64,000 bases of DNA from Arthrobacter citreus (GCA_013200995.1 CP053688.1:3038001-3102000); one strand, 5' to 3'; positions 26,384-36,319 are shown, counted from the stretch's first letter. Made by a program: numbers and translations. Notes: generated from the sequence alone by a model not told the origin.

Positions 26384-29300
26384 TTACTCTAAACCAAGTG
26401 CTTGTAAAACATCATCCAATGTTTGTCCCTTGTATTTCGTTTTTGCTTTTGGAGAATTATCATTCCATGGATTTTGCATCATGTAATTATTAATTACATA
26501 TTGCATATCTTTTGCATCAACTACACCATCATAGTTAATATCAGCATCACGTTTATTTGTTCCCCAATAAGTTTGGATGTAGATCGCGTCATTTATATCA
26601 ATAACATTATCTTTGTTTACATCTCCGCCAGGGATATAGTCATAATTAATCGATTTTGATCCTGCTGTCACTTTTCCATCTTCTTTTATTCCTACTGTAA
26701 AATCTTTCGAGAATGTAAAGTGGCCCGGCACATCAATTTTTTGTGTAAACGTATCATCTGTTATCGGTAATCTCGTTGTAAATGTGTATGGGTATCCAAA
26801 TTCAGTATTATATCCTAACTGATCAGTTAAACCATATTCTTTACCTTTTGAATCTTTCACGCTAATTTTTGTACCTGCTTTAGTATAATCAATTTTTTTC
26901 ATTTCAGGTTCTAAACCACTAAAGTTCATTAATCCTTCTGCCTGAACGGATCCACGCATAATTGAATAATTAGGTGTAACATAGAAATACGGTTGAATTC
27001 CTTGCGTTGTTACAGTACTATTATCCACGTTTGTATAAACAGCGCTAAAGAATCTACTGCCAGTTGAACTCCTAAACATCATTGCACCTTTATAGTAGGC
27101 ATCTTTTGTTTTGAATGTTACATCTACCAGTGATGCATCTCCAGCTATTCCCGTATTCGCAAGATCACCAGTTGCTGATGCATTAATCGTCATTAACGTA
27201 GTTCCTCCAGGTTGAGGAACACTCGTATATTGAACATCTAACTTGCCTTTATATGCATCATTTGGTTGTACATTCGCTACATCAAGGAAAGCGCTTGGGT
27301 AAGTGAAACTGAATGTTGCTTTCTTCACGTTAGTCTTCACATTTTTTGTTGAGAACGTTACTGTCGTTGAATCGCCCATGTTTACATTATGCTTGTCTGC
27401 AACTGCCGTCGTATATGCTGTTCCTTTTCTTACAAAATAAGCATCTATTAAACTACCATAATTTCGAACACTTGCCTTGCTATAATCTGAGAAGTCATAC
27501 TCTGTAATAGCATTGACAATTGGACCAGAAGTAGCTAATGGTATTTCAGCATTGAAATTTCCTTGTGCGTCCAATGGGATGCTTTTTTCCACTGAACTAT
27601 TAGGATTTAAATACGTAAAAGTATTATCACCTTGAGAAGCAGTGATACCTGCTGCCTTCATCTCGTCAATATCTTTATCGAATACATTTCCTGATACAGT
27701 AACTTTAGTGTCGGTTGAATTAGCCGTTTCGTAAATTCCTCCAGCCTTCATATTGTTCATCGTTACCTTTGGCTCTTTCTCACCATAGTATACCGGTGTA
27801 TCTGATGTGAATTTTTCGCCTTTATCATTAGTGCCTACCATTCTAATTTTATATAATCCAGGATCTGCTTGTTTAAAGTCATATGCAATCGGATTATCTG
27901 CGTTATCTGTTAATGGATAATATTTCCCCTCATTTAGCACGCCTTGGTAATAATAGTCCTTATTCTCATCTGCCCCTATTCCATCCGCCGATCCTAAGAA
28001 TCCGATTTCTTTATCTGTTTTTGGATCGACAAGGAAAAAGTCAAAATAACGCATGTGTGAGTCCAGTTTAAAGTTCACACCTATTGACCATCTAGTTGCA
28101 TTACTTGCTGCTTCATATGGTACTGTAAAAGCAGATGGATTGCCTTTCAGATATTCTATACCCTCTTTTACCGTATGAATCGCAAACGGAACTTTATATG
28201 TTTCATTAGGATTGTTTTGATTTGTATAAACAATATAACCTTCATAAGTTCCTAGTTTTGCAGATGTCGGAACGTTGATCGTTGCATCCATATTTGAACT
28301 ACTATATTTTTTTACTTTTACAGATGATTTTACATCTAAAGTAACACCATTTGCAGCTGCATCTTGGTCTGCTCTAGAATCGTCTGTAAAACGAGCATCT
28401 AACGTTTGGAATTGAACTTTTACGTCATATGTCTTATCGACAGAAGATTTATTAAATAACGTCATTGAACGTTTGTCTGACAAATCTTTATCTTCAATCG
28501 CTTGTTCACCAAAACTAACTGCACCAGTAATGTTTTTAATTTGTTGAATGCCTTTACTTGCTAGAGTAGTGTTTCCATAATTTGTTGAATTATCTTTAAC
28601 TGTTGAAGTTTTATCTTTTACTTGAATCTCTGTTTGTGCATGAACCGCATTGTATGGATCTACACGTCCTGCTCCAACTTCATATACACTATATTTATCA
28701 GATAATGGATCTGCTGTATTCATTAGCGTTGCTTTAACATCTGCAGGAGTCATGTCAGGATGCGCTTGCTTGATTAAAGCTGCTACCCCAACAACGTTTG
28801 GCGTTGCCATCGATGTTCCAGATAAACGCTCATATGCGTATTCATAGTTCCCAATTTGGTCTGCCCCGTGCATATAAGAAGGTACAGTTGAGAATACAGA
28901 TACACCTGGTGCGGTTACTTCAGGCTTAATATCATATAAAACACGAGATGGACCACGTGAGCTGAAATCCGCTAATTTGTCGCCTGTTGTCACTAATTGT
29001 TTCATATTACTAAAATTAAAATCTAAAGTTGTAGTACTATGTGCTGGTAATTTAGCAGCTAGAGCACTTCCTTGCGCGTTACTTAGTAAAAATGTCGGAA
29101 CATAGTTAAAACCATCTCCAATATACACATCACCTAAAGGAGTTGGTGTATCATATAAAACAACAGCTTTTGCTCCATGTGCTTTGGCTGTACCGATGAT
29201 CTGAGTAACTCCATAGCTACCTCGTTGTGCTAATACAACTTTTCCTTTTACATCAATTGGATCAGAAGCACCAGACGCTCCAATCCAATAATTAGATTCA

Positions 29301-30652
29301 CCGCCGTATCCTACATTTACCATTTGTAGCGTTTGACCATCAAAGTCCGCTATGTTATCTGTTAAACCTTTGGCAGCTAGTTTTAAATCAGCTGGTAAAT
29401 CACCTGTTGATAAATGACCTGTCCCTGTATAAGTCGGAATTGAGACTGATGTATCACTTGCCCCAACTGTAATAGCTAAAGGAGAATTACCTGGTGCGCC
29501 AAGCGTATACATCTTATTCCCAGAATTACCTGCAGCAACAATCGCTGTAACGCCTGCAAGAACAGCATTGTTAACAGCAATCGTCGTAGGATATAACGGA
29601 TCATTATAATTTGCACCAAGAGACATATTAACAATATCCATTCCATCCGAAACTGCTTTATCGACTCCTGCTAAAATAGCTGATGATGCACCAGATCCAT
29701 ATGGTCCTAGTACACGATAAGAATAAATATCAGCATCCGGTGCAACACCTGTAACTGAAAGATCTCCATCATTTTTCCCTTGTCCAGCAATGATTCCTGC
29801 TACATGCGTTCCATGCTCTGTATAGTAGGCTTCACCACTATTTGTTTCAGGTTGTCCCGATTTCTTCCAATCCGCATATGTCGTTTCCATAGGGTCATTG
29901 TCATTGTCAACGAAATCATAACCACCTTTAAATGCGTCTTTTAAATCCGGATGGTTATAGTCAATTCCAGTATCAATAATACCTACTTTTACGCCTTTAC
30001 CTGTAAAGCCTTCCTCATGAAGTTTTTCAACACCAGGGAAAGTAACCATCGAATGTGATGAAGCTTGCGTTCCTGAAGTTGATGATTCACTGATCGACGG
30101 TGGCTCTACTTGAACTTGTAAATCACTATAAACAGATTGAACGGCACCTGATTTAAGAAGTGATTTTATTTTGTTAGCAGGAAGCGTCATCGCAACCCCA
30201 TTAAATGCTTTCTTATATGAACGTTTAATTGTATATGGATTTTTCTTTTCTTTTAATTCACTGCTGAAAATTGTTTTTAAATCTTTTTGGAACGTATCAT
30301 GCGAAGCATCTACTTTTGCTTGTGCATCCGCTGCTGATAGAGTATCACCATTTAAGGCTGCTTCTAAAACCGCAGTCTGCTGAGGCTTGTCCTTAAACTC
30401 GACAATGACAGATGTAGCCTTATCACTCGTTTGATCTACTTCAGTAGATAATTGAAGACCCTCTTTGTCACTTAATTTCAATTGCTTAATTGCCTCACGT
30501 TGCTCTGGAGTAAGGTTTGCTAGTACTTGATCGATTTTCGAAGTCGACTGAGCATGAACATTGTGTGAAAATGAAACCGGTGATAGCGCAGAGCTGATAA
30601 GCCCTGTTGTTAATGCTAGAGTTGTCACATTTCTAACCATTTTCTTTTTCAT
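26384..30652 (-). CDS. secreted S8 protease with cohesin-like and dockerin domains (protease 4)
   Basis: A 1422-residue secreted protease, close paralogue of the gene directly upstream. ATG 30652 follows AGAAGGG by eight bases. Signal peptide 1-34 (cleavage after VHA), I9 propeptide about 50-185 (VIVEFKDKPQQ), S8 domain about 215-670 with Asp227, His280 and Ser614, and a PA insert about 430-560. Beta modules follow, then a cohesin-like domain about 1080-1220 (VNMGDSTTVTFSTKNVK, later GDASLVDVTFKTKD), a prealbumin-like module and a dockerin from Asp1344 (GDVNKDNVIDINDA, ADINYDGVVDAKD). The tail is TKYKGQTLDDVLQALGLE. The sequence after the nucleophile is GTSMATPNVVG, with Asn for the usual His. 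Its promoter carries the perfect 12-base palindrome ATTTTGCAAAAT. Confidence 0.94.
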   Translation of the reverse strand: MKKKMVRNVTTLALTTGLISSALSPVSFSHNVHAQSTSKIDQVLANLTPEQREAIKQLKLSDKEGLQLSTEVDQTSDKATSVIVEFKDKPQQTAVLEAALNGDTLSAADAQAKVDASHDTFQKDLKTIFSSELKEKKNPYTIKRSYKKAFNGVAMTLPANKIKSLLKSGAVQSVYSDLQVQVEPPSISESSTSGTQASSHSMVTFPGVEKLHEEGFTGKGVKVGIIDTGIDYNHPDLKDAFKGGYDFVDNDNDPMETTYADWKKSGQPETNSGEAYYTEHGTHVAGIIAGQGKNDGDLSVTGVAPDADIYSYRVLGPYGSGASSAILAGVDKAVSDGMDIVNMSLGANYNDPLYPTTIAVNNAVLAGVTAIVAAGNSGNKMYTLGAPGNSPLAITVGASDTSVSIPTYTGTGHLSTGDLPADLKLAAKGLTDNIADFDGQTLQMVNVGYGGESNYWIGASGASDPIDVKGKVVLAQRGSYGVTQIIGTAKAHGAKAVVLYDTPTPLGDVYIGDGFNYVPTFLLSNAQGSALAAKLPAHSTTTLDFNFSNMKQLVTTGDKLADFSSRGPSRVLYDIKPEVTAPGVSVFSTVPSYMHGADQIGNYEYAYERLSGTSMATPNVVGVAALIKQAHPDMTPADVKATLMNTADPLSDKYSVYEVGAGRVDPYNAVHAQTEIQVKDKTSTVKDNSTNYGNTTLASKGIQQIKNITGAVSFGEQAIEDKDLSDKRSMTLFNKSSVDKTYDVKVQFQTLDARFTDDSRADQDAAANGVTLDVKSSVKVKKYSSSNMDATINVPTSAKLGTYEGYIVYTNQNNPNETYKVPFAIHTVKEGIEYLKGNPSAFTVPYEAASNATRWSIGVNFKLDSHMRYFDFFLVDPKTDKEIGFLGSADGIGADENKDYYYQGVLNEGKYYPLTDNADNPIAYDFKQADPGLYKIRMVGTNDKGEKFTSDTPVYYGEKEPKVTMNNMKAGGIYETANSTDTKVTVSGNVFDKDIDEMKAAGITASQGDNTFTYLNPNSSVEKSIPLDAQGNFNAEIPLATSGPIVNAITEYDFSDYSKASVRNYGSLIDAYFVRKGTAYTTAVADKHNVNMGDSTTVTFSTKNVKTNVKKATFSFTYPSAFLDVANVQPNDAYKGKLDVQYTSVPQPGGTTLMTINASATGDLANTGIAGDASLVDVTFKTKDAYYKGAMMFRSSTGSRFFSAVYTNVDNSTVTTQGIQPYFYVTPNYSIMRGSVQAEGLMNFSGLEPEMKKIDYTKAGTKISVKDSKGKEYGLTDQLGYNTEFGYPYTFTTRLPITDDTFTQKIDVPGHFTFSKDFTVGIKEDGKVTAGSKSINYDYIPGGDVNKDNVIDINDAIYIQTYWGTNKRDADINYDGVVDAKDMQYVINNYMMQNPWNDNSPKAKTKYKGQTLDDVLQALGLE

Positions 30653-30694
30653 TTAATAACCCTTCTTTCTATCTATCTTTCTCTTGATAGATTG

Positions 30695-30733
30695 ATTATA
30701 CGGAGAGTTGCTGAGTTTTACATTTTGCAAAAT
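30695..30733 (-). promoter_or_regulatory. protease 4 promoter: TATAAT plus palindrome
   Basis: TATAAT on the minus strand (30700-30695) and ATTTTGCAAAAT (30722-30733) centred 27.5 bases from its first T. The expected leader is about 36 bases. No CodY-like box is seen here. Confidence 0.6.
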
Positions 30734-30870
30734 TCTTTCAATTCCAACTTTTTTTACAAAAACCAACAAATTACTACTTGAAATTTACTTTTTTGTCTAA
30801 ATGTGGAAAAAAATATTGTCGCAATTAATACCTACCAATAAATTTTAATCTTATTCCATAATGATATAAA

Positions 30871-30905
30871 AAAAAGCGGTAACCTCCTCTGAGATTACCG
30901 CTTTT
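30871..30905 (-). terminator. terminator of protease 5
   Basis: AAAAGCGGTAACCTC and GAGATTACCGCTTTT form a long stem with a CTCT loop; A/T tracts make it bidirectional. It is a sister of the hairpins at 26346 and 35728. Confidence 0.88.
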
Positions 30906-30916
30906 CTACTCTTAAA

Positions 30917-33900
30917 TTATTCTAGTCCAAGTGCTTGTAAAACATCATCCAATGTTTTACCTTTGTACTTCTTAACTGCTTTTGGAGAATTTTCATTCCA
31001 CGGATTTTGCATCATGTAGTTATTAATTACATATTGCATATCTTTTGCATCAACTACACCATCATAGTTAATGTCCGCGTCACGTTTATTTGTTCCCCAA
31101 TATGTTTGAATGTATAACGCATCGTTTATATCAATGACATTATCTTTATTCACATCTCCACCAGGAATATATTCATAATTAACTGGTTTTGATGCAGCTG
31201 TCACTTTTCCATCCTCTTTATATCCTACTGTAAAGTCTTTTGTAAATGTAAAGTGACCTGGTACATCAATTTTTTGTGTAAATGTGTCGTCAGTTAATGG
31301 CAATCTCGTTCTGAACGCGTATTGTGCTGTGTCAGCATATCCTAGCTGATCTGTTACACCATACTCTTTACCTTTTGAATCTTTGACGCTAATTTTTGTA
31401 CCAGCTTTAGTATAGTCAAGTTGTTTCATTTCAGGCTCTAAGCCATCAAATTTCATTAAACCTTCTGCCTGAACTCCGCCTCTCATAAGTGAGTATGTCG
31501 GTGTCACATAGAAGTATGGCTGAATACCTTGTGTCGTTACTGTACTATTATCCACATTTGTATAAACAGCGCTGAAGAATCTAGTAGCACCATTTGGACT
31601 ATAAAAGGCCATTGGAGCTTTGTTGTATAGATCTTTTGCTTTGAATGTCACGTCTACTAATGAAGCATCACCAGCTATACCAGTATTCGCAAGGTCCCCA
31701 GTCGCTGTCGCAGTAATCGTCATTAATGTTCTTCCACCAGTTTGAGGAACATTCGTATATTGAACATCTAGCTTATCTTTAAATGCAGCATTTGGTTGTA
31801 CATTTACTGCATCAATGTACTGATTTGGATAAGTAAAGCTGAACGTTGCTTTCTTTACGTTTGTTTTCACATTTTTTGATGAGAAAGTTACAGTTGTAGA
31901 ATCGCCCATGTTTACACGTTGCTTATCAGCAATTGCCGTTGTATAAGCCGTACCTTGTCTGACAAAATAAGAATCTATCACACTATCATAATTTCGAACA
32001 GTTGATTTGCTATAATCTGTGAAGTCATATTCTGTAATAGCATTGACAATTGGACCAGAAGTAGCTAATGGTATTTCAGCATTGAAATTTCCTTGTGCGT
32101 CTACTGGTATACTTTTTTCTGCAGCATTATTCGGATTATAATACGTAAAAGTATTATCGCCTTGAGAAGCAGTGATACCTGCTGCCTTCATTTCATCGAT
32201 ATCTTTATCAAATACATTTCCTGATACAGTCACTTTTGTGTCAGTTGGATTAGCTGTCTCGTAAATGCCTCCAGCTTTCACATTATTCATCGTAACTTTT
32301 GGCTCTTTCACTCCGTAGTATACTGGTGTATCAGCTGTGAAATTCTCGCCTTTATCATTCGTTCCTACCATTCGTATTGTATATAATCCCGGATCCGTTT
32401 CTTTATAATCAAACGCAATTGGATTGTCTGGATTTCCAGTTAATGGATAATATTGGCCTTGGTTTAACACGCCACGGTAATAATAATCCTTATTCTCATC
32501 GGCTGCTATTCCATCGGCTGAGCCTAAGAATCCGATTTCTTTGTCAGTCTTTGGATCCACAAGGAAGAATTCAAAATAACGCATATGTGAATTTAATTTA
32601 AAGTCTACGCCTAGTGACCATCTAGTATAATTACTTCCTGATTCATATGGTATTGTATAAGCTCCTGAAGGATTAGTTGTTAAATACTCAATACCCTCTT
32701 TTACTGTATGAATCGCAAATGGAACTTTATATGTTTCATTCGAATTGTTTTGATTTGTATAAACAATATATCCTTCATATGTTCCTAGTTTTGCAGATTT
32801 CGGAACGTTGATTGTTGCATCCATATTTGCACTGCTATATTTTTTGACTTTTACCGATGATTTCACATCTAATGTAACCCCATTAGCTGCTGCATCTTGG
32901 CTCACCCTAGAATCATCTGTAGCACGTGCATCTAACGTTTGGAACTGAACCTTTACGTCATATGTCTTATCGACAGAAGATTTATTAAATAAAGTCATTG
33001 AACGTGAATCTGTCAGATTTTTCCCTGCAGGGGCTTGTTCACCAAAACTAACTGCACCAGTAATGTTTTTAATTTGTTTAATGCCCTTATCTGCTAAAGT
33101 TTCCCCACCATAATTTGTTGAATTATCTTTAACTGTTGAAGTTTTATCTTTTACTTGAATCTCCGTTTGTGTATGAACTGCATTGTATGGGTCTACTCGA
33201 CCTGCCCCAACTTCATATACACTATATTTATCAGATAGTGGATCTGCTGTGTTCATTAGTGTAGCTTTAACATCTGCAGGCGTCATGTCAGGATGCGCTT
33301 GCTTGATTAGAGCTGCAACCCCTGCAACGTTAGGTGTTGCCATTGATGTTCCAGATAAGCGGTCATAAGCATATTGATAGTTTCCAATTTGATCTGCCCC
33401 ATGCATATAAGAAGGAACTGTAGAGAAAACAGATACACCAGGTGCTGTTACTTCAGGTTTAATATCATATAACACTCGAGATGGACCACGTGAACTGAAT
33501 GACGCTAATTTATCACCTGTTGTGACTACTTGCTTCATATTACTAAATGTAAAGTCCATAGAAGCACCAGCAGTTTTCAGTCCTCCTATTTGGGCAGCTA
33601 AAGCAGCACCTTGTGCATTACTAATTAAAAATGACGGAATATAGTTATAACCTTCTCCAAGGTATACATCTCCATTCGGCACAGGTGAATCATATAATAC
33701 TGCCCCGATTGCTCCATGTGCTTTTGCTGTACTGATAAGTTGGCTTAAGGAAGCACTACCTCGTTGCGCTAATACAACTTTCCCCTTTGCATCAACTCCC
33801 GAATACGAAGCTTCAGTGCCATATAATACATTGACTAATTGCACAGTTTTCCCTTCAAAATCTGCTACGTTATCCGTTAAACCTTGAGCTGTAAGTTTTA

Positions 33901-35167
33901 AATCTGCTGTAACATCACCCGTAGGCGCTTTTAATGTTCCTGTATAAGTCGGAATATTCACAGAAGTATCGCTTGCCCCAACTGTAATAGCTAAAGGTGA
34001 GTTACCTGGCGCACCTAAGGAATACATCGTATCCCCAGAATTTCCTGCGGCAACAACTGCTGTCACTCCAGCCAGAACAGCATTGTTAACGGCAATCGTT
34101 GTAGGATATAATGGATCATTGTAGTCTGCTCCAAGAGACATATTAATAACGTCCATACCATCAGATACTGCTTTATCTAGTCCTGCCAAGATCGCAGACA
34201 TTGAACCAGACCCATATGCTCCTAAAACACGATAAGAATAAATATCAGCATCCGGTGCAACACCTGTTACTGAAAGGTCTCCTTTATTTTTCCCTTGTCC
34301 AGCAATGATACCCGCAACATGCGTTCCGTGCTCAGTATAGTACGCTTCTCCGCTATCGCCTATCTCAGGCTGACCAGACTTCTGCCAATCTGCATACGTT
34401 GTTTCCATCGGATCATTATCATTATCTACGAAATCGTAACCACCTTTAAACGCATCTTTTAAATCTGGATGATTGTAATCAATTCCAGTATCAAGAATAC
34501 CAACTTTTACGCCTTTTCCTGTATAGCCTTCTTCATGAAGTTTTTCAATACCAGGGAAAGTAACTGATGTGTGAGTTGCAGATTGCGTTCCTGATGTCGA
34601 AGATTCACTAATTGACGGTGGCTCAACATGAACTTGTAAATCACTATAAACAGATTGTACTGCTCCTGATTTAAGAAGTGATTTTATTTTGTTAGCTGGA
34701 ATCGTCATTGCAACCCCATTAAATGCTTTCTTATATGAACGTTTAATTGAATATGGATTTTTCTTATCTTTTAGTTCACTACTGAAAATTGTTTTTAAAT
34801 CCTTTTGGAACGTTTCGTGTGAATCATCAACTTTTGCTTGTGCATCCGCTGCTGAAAGCGTATCACCATTTGATGCTGCTTCTATAACCGCAGTCTGCTG
34901 AGGCTTGTCCTTAAACTCGACAATGACAGATGTAGGCTTGTCACTTGTTTGATCAACATCAGAAGATAATTGAAGACCCTCTTTGTCAGTTAATTTCAAT
35001 TGCTTAATTGCCTGTAGCTGCTGTGGCGTAAGTTTTGAAAGCACTTGTTCAATTGCTGTTTGCGTTGCAGCTTTGGCAATTGTTTGATGTTGTGTTACTG
35101 GAAATGCATTAAATAGTACACCCGTACCTAATGCTACAACTGCTGTACTTTTGATTAAACGTTTCAT
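30917..35167 (-). CDS. secreted S8 protease with cohesin-like and dockerin domains (protease 5)
   Basis: A 1416-residue secreted protease, very similar to protease 4 through most of the mature chain but with a different signal peptide (1-33, cleavage after AKA). ATG 35167 follows GGGGGAG by nine to ten bases; an in-frame ATG at 35185 overlaps that site. I9 propeptide about 50-180, catalytic Asp226 (VGILDTG), His280 and Ser608 (GTSMATPNVAG), PA insert about 425-555, cohesin-like domain about 1075-1215, prealbumin-like module, and a dockerin from Asp1338 (GDVNKDNVIDINDALYIQTY). The tail is KKYKGKTLDDVLQALGLE. Tandem duplication with protease 4 is the simplest origin. The mRNA leader is unusually purine-rich, with repeated AAATAGA words. 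Confidence 0.94.
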   Translation of the reverse strand: MKRLIKSTAVVALGTGVLFNAFPVTQHQTIAKAATQTAIEQVLSKLTPQQLQAIKQLKLTDKEGLQLSSDVDQTSDKPTSVIVEFKDKPQQTAVIEAASNGDTLSAADAQAKVDDSHETFQKDLKTIFSSELKDKKNPYSIKRSYKKAFNGVAMTIPANKIKSLLKSGAVQSVYSDLQVHVEPPSISESSTSGTQSATHTSVTFPGIEKLHEEGYTGKGVKVGILDTGIDYNHPDLKDAFKGGYDFVDNDNDPMETTYADWQKSGQPEIGDSGEAYYTEHGTHVAGIIAGQGKNKGDLSVTGVAPDADIYSYRVLGAYGSGSMSAILAGLDKAVSDGMDVINMSLGADYNDPLYPTTIAVNNAVLAGVTAVVAAGNSGDTMYSLGAPGNSPLAITVGASDTSVNIPTYTGTLKAPTGDVTADLKLTAQGLTDNVADFEGKTVQLVNVLYGTEASYSGVDAKGKVVLAQRGSASLSQLISTAKAHGAIGAVLYDSPVPNGDVYLGEGYNYIPSFLISNAQGAALAAQIGGLKTAGASMDFTFSNMKQVVTTGDKLASFSSRGPSRVLYDIKPEVTAPGVSVFSTVPSYMHGADQIGNYQYAYDRLSGTSMATPNVAGVAALIKQAHPDMTPADVKATLMNTADPLSDKYSVYEVGAGRVDPYNAVHTQTEIQVKDKTSTVKDNSTNYGGETLADKGIKQIKNITGAVSFGEQAPAGKNLTDSRSMTLFNKSSVDKTYDVKVQFQTLDARATDDSRVSQDAAANGVTLDVKSSVKVKKYSSANMDATINVPKSAKLGTYEGYIVYTNQNNSNETYKVPFAIHTVKEGIEYLTTNPSGAYTIPYESGSNYTRWSLGVDFKLNSHMRYFEFFLVDPKTDKEIGFLGSADGIAADENKDYYYRGVLNQGQYYPLTGNPDNPIAFDYKETDPGLYTIRMVGTNDKGENFTADTPVYYGVKEPKVTMNNVKAGGIYETANPTDTKVTVSGNVFDKDIDEMKAAGITASQGDNTFTYYNPNNAAEKSIPVDAQGNFNAEIPLATSGPIVNAITEYDFTDYSKSTVRNYDSVIDSYFVRQGTAYTTAIADKQRVNMGDSTTVTFSSKNVKTNVKKATFSFTYPNQYIDAVNVQPNAAFKDKLDVQYTNVPQTGGRTLMTITATATGDLANTGIAGDASLVDVTFKAKDLYNKAPMAFYSPNGATRFFSAVYTNVDNSTVTTQGIQPYFYVTPTYSLMRGGVQAEGLMKFDGLEPEMKQLDYTKAGTKISVKDSKGKEYGVTDQLGYADTAQYAFRTRLPLTDDTFTQKIDVPGHFTFTKDFTVGYKEDGKVTAASKPVNYEYIPGGDVNKDNVIDINDALYIQTYWGTNKRDADINYDGVVDAKDMQYVINNYMMQNPWNENSPKAVKKYKGKTLDDVLQALGLE

Positions 35168-35221
35168 CCTAGTTGTCTCCCCCATTTTTCTATTTTTCTA
35201 TCTATTTTTCTTTCTATTTAA

Positions 35222-35261
35222 ATTATACGGAAAGTTTATTGTTTTGGTATTTTGACAAAAT
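35222..35261 (-). promoter_or_regulatory. protease 5 promoter: TATAAT plus palindrome
   Basis: Minus-strand TATAAT (35227-35222) and ATTTTGACAAAAT (35249-35261), centred 28 bases from the first T of the -10, the same as for proteases 1 and 2. Confidence 0.6.
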
Positions 35262-35727
35262 TCATCAATTGATAATTTTTATTCGACTTATTACGACAAA
35301 TATCTACATATTTATCTCGTTTCAATTCAAAATTTGCATATATTTTTCGTCAAAATCTTTAATTCAAAGGTTAAAAGTTTCAAGAATACTAGACTGCTAA
35401 TAGACATTTATGAAATTCACCTTGAATCTGATTGCTTACCACTACGAAACAACGATTAATTACTATCAATACTCTTTCATAGCATTCGAGCGATTTATTG
35501 TCTACTTCAGTCCATTTTTTGGTACAAAGTATTTTCCTTTTTTATCTAAAATACAATAGTACAAACAAAAATTCAGATTCACTTATATAATAATGGACAC
35601 GAAAAATTCTATTTAAAAGAAGCAATCTTAAATACCTTCTGCTTTCTATTATTCCATGGATTTATTTAATTATAGTTACATTAGTAAAAATGAATCTTTC
35701 ATGCCATGCATTCACCTTCTAAAAAAA
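35262..35727. other. intergenic region without a supported gene
   Basis: AT-rich sequence between the protease 5 promoter and the terminator of the protease remnant. No open frame with a ribosome binding site was seen. Confidence 0.45.
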
Positions 35728-35764
35728 AAAAACGGTAACCTCCTTAGAGATTACCGCTTTTCTA
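35728..35764 (-). terminator. terminator of the protease remnant
   Basis: CGGTAACCTC and GAGATTACCG pair around CTTA. An A tract on the plus strand gives a long T run on the minus strand. It retains the hairpin type used by proteases 4 and 5. Confidence 0.8.
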
Positions 35765-35776
35765 CTCTTATTTAAA

Positions 35777-36022
35777 TTACTCTAATCCAAGCGCTTGTAA
35801 AACATCCTCTAATGTTTTTCCTATGTATTTCTTAACTGCTTTTGGAGAATTTTCATTCCATGGATTTTGCATCATGTAGTTATTTATGACATAGTATAAC
35901 TCCATTTAGTTAAACGGCTGCTCCCTCTGTGCCAGTATTCTTTTTCCCTTTGCATCTATTTGTGCAGTAGTTCCGGTAATTCCATTTCAATACGAACCTA
36001 CAGTTCTATATGCTACATTTTG
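35777..36022 (-). pseudogene. remnant of a sixth dockerin protease gene
   Basis: Two pieces of a protease 4/5-type gene are joined by a large deletion. From 36022 to about 35906 a frame containing two in-frame stops reads QNVAYRTVGSY, then NGITGTTAQIDAKGKRILAQRE, matching the PA region of its neighbours (GVDAKGKVVLAQRG). From about 35901 to 35777 the frame reads VINNYMMQNPW...SPKAVKKYIGKTLEDVLQALGLE, the end of the dockerin and the conserved tail. About 900 codons between these segments are missing, as is everything before the PA region. It is certainly non-functional as a protease. Confidence 0.88.
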
Positions 36023-36319
36023 TTAATTACAAAAAAAATATGTAATAACTGTTTATTATTCAAATAAAATGACTAGACTTTGAGAAATATTAACAGTAAC
36101 TTAGCTGTTTTGATGAATTAGAATAAAAGGGTAATATTATATAGAAGAAAGCTGACAAAATTTTGATAAAAAAATGACCATTTTATACCTTCATTTAAGT
36201 TATAGTGCTTTACAAATAAAGATTCCAATGAATAATCATTGACGGCAACTAGACAAAGGATTAGGTTTTGTGATAAATTATTACAAGAAAAATCTGTTTA
36301 ATAACTATATATTTTTAAA

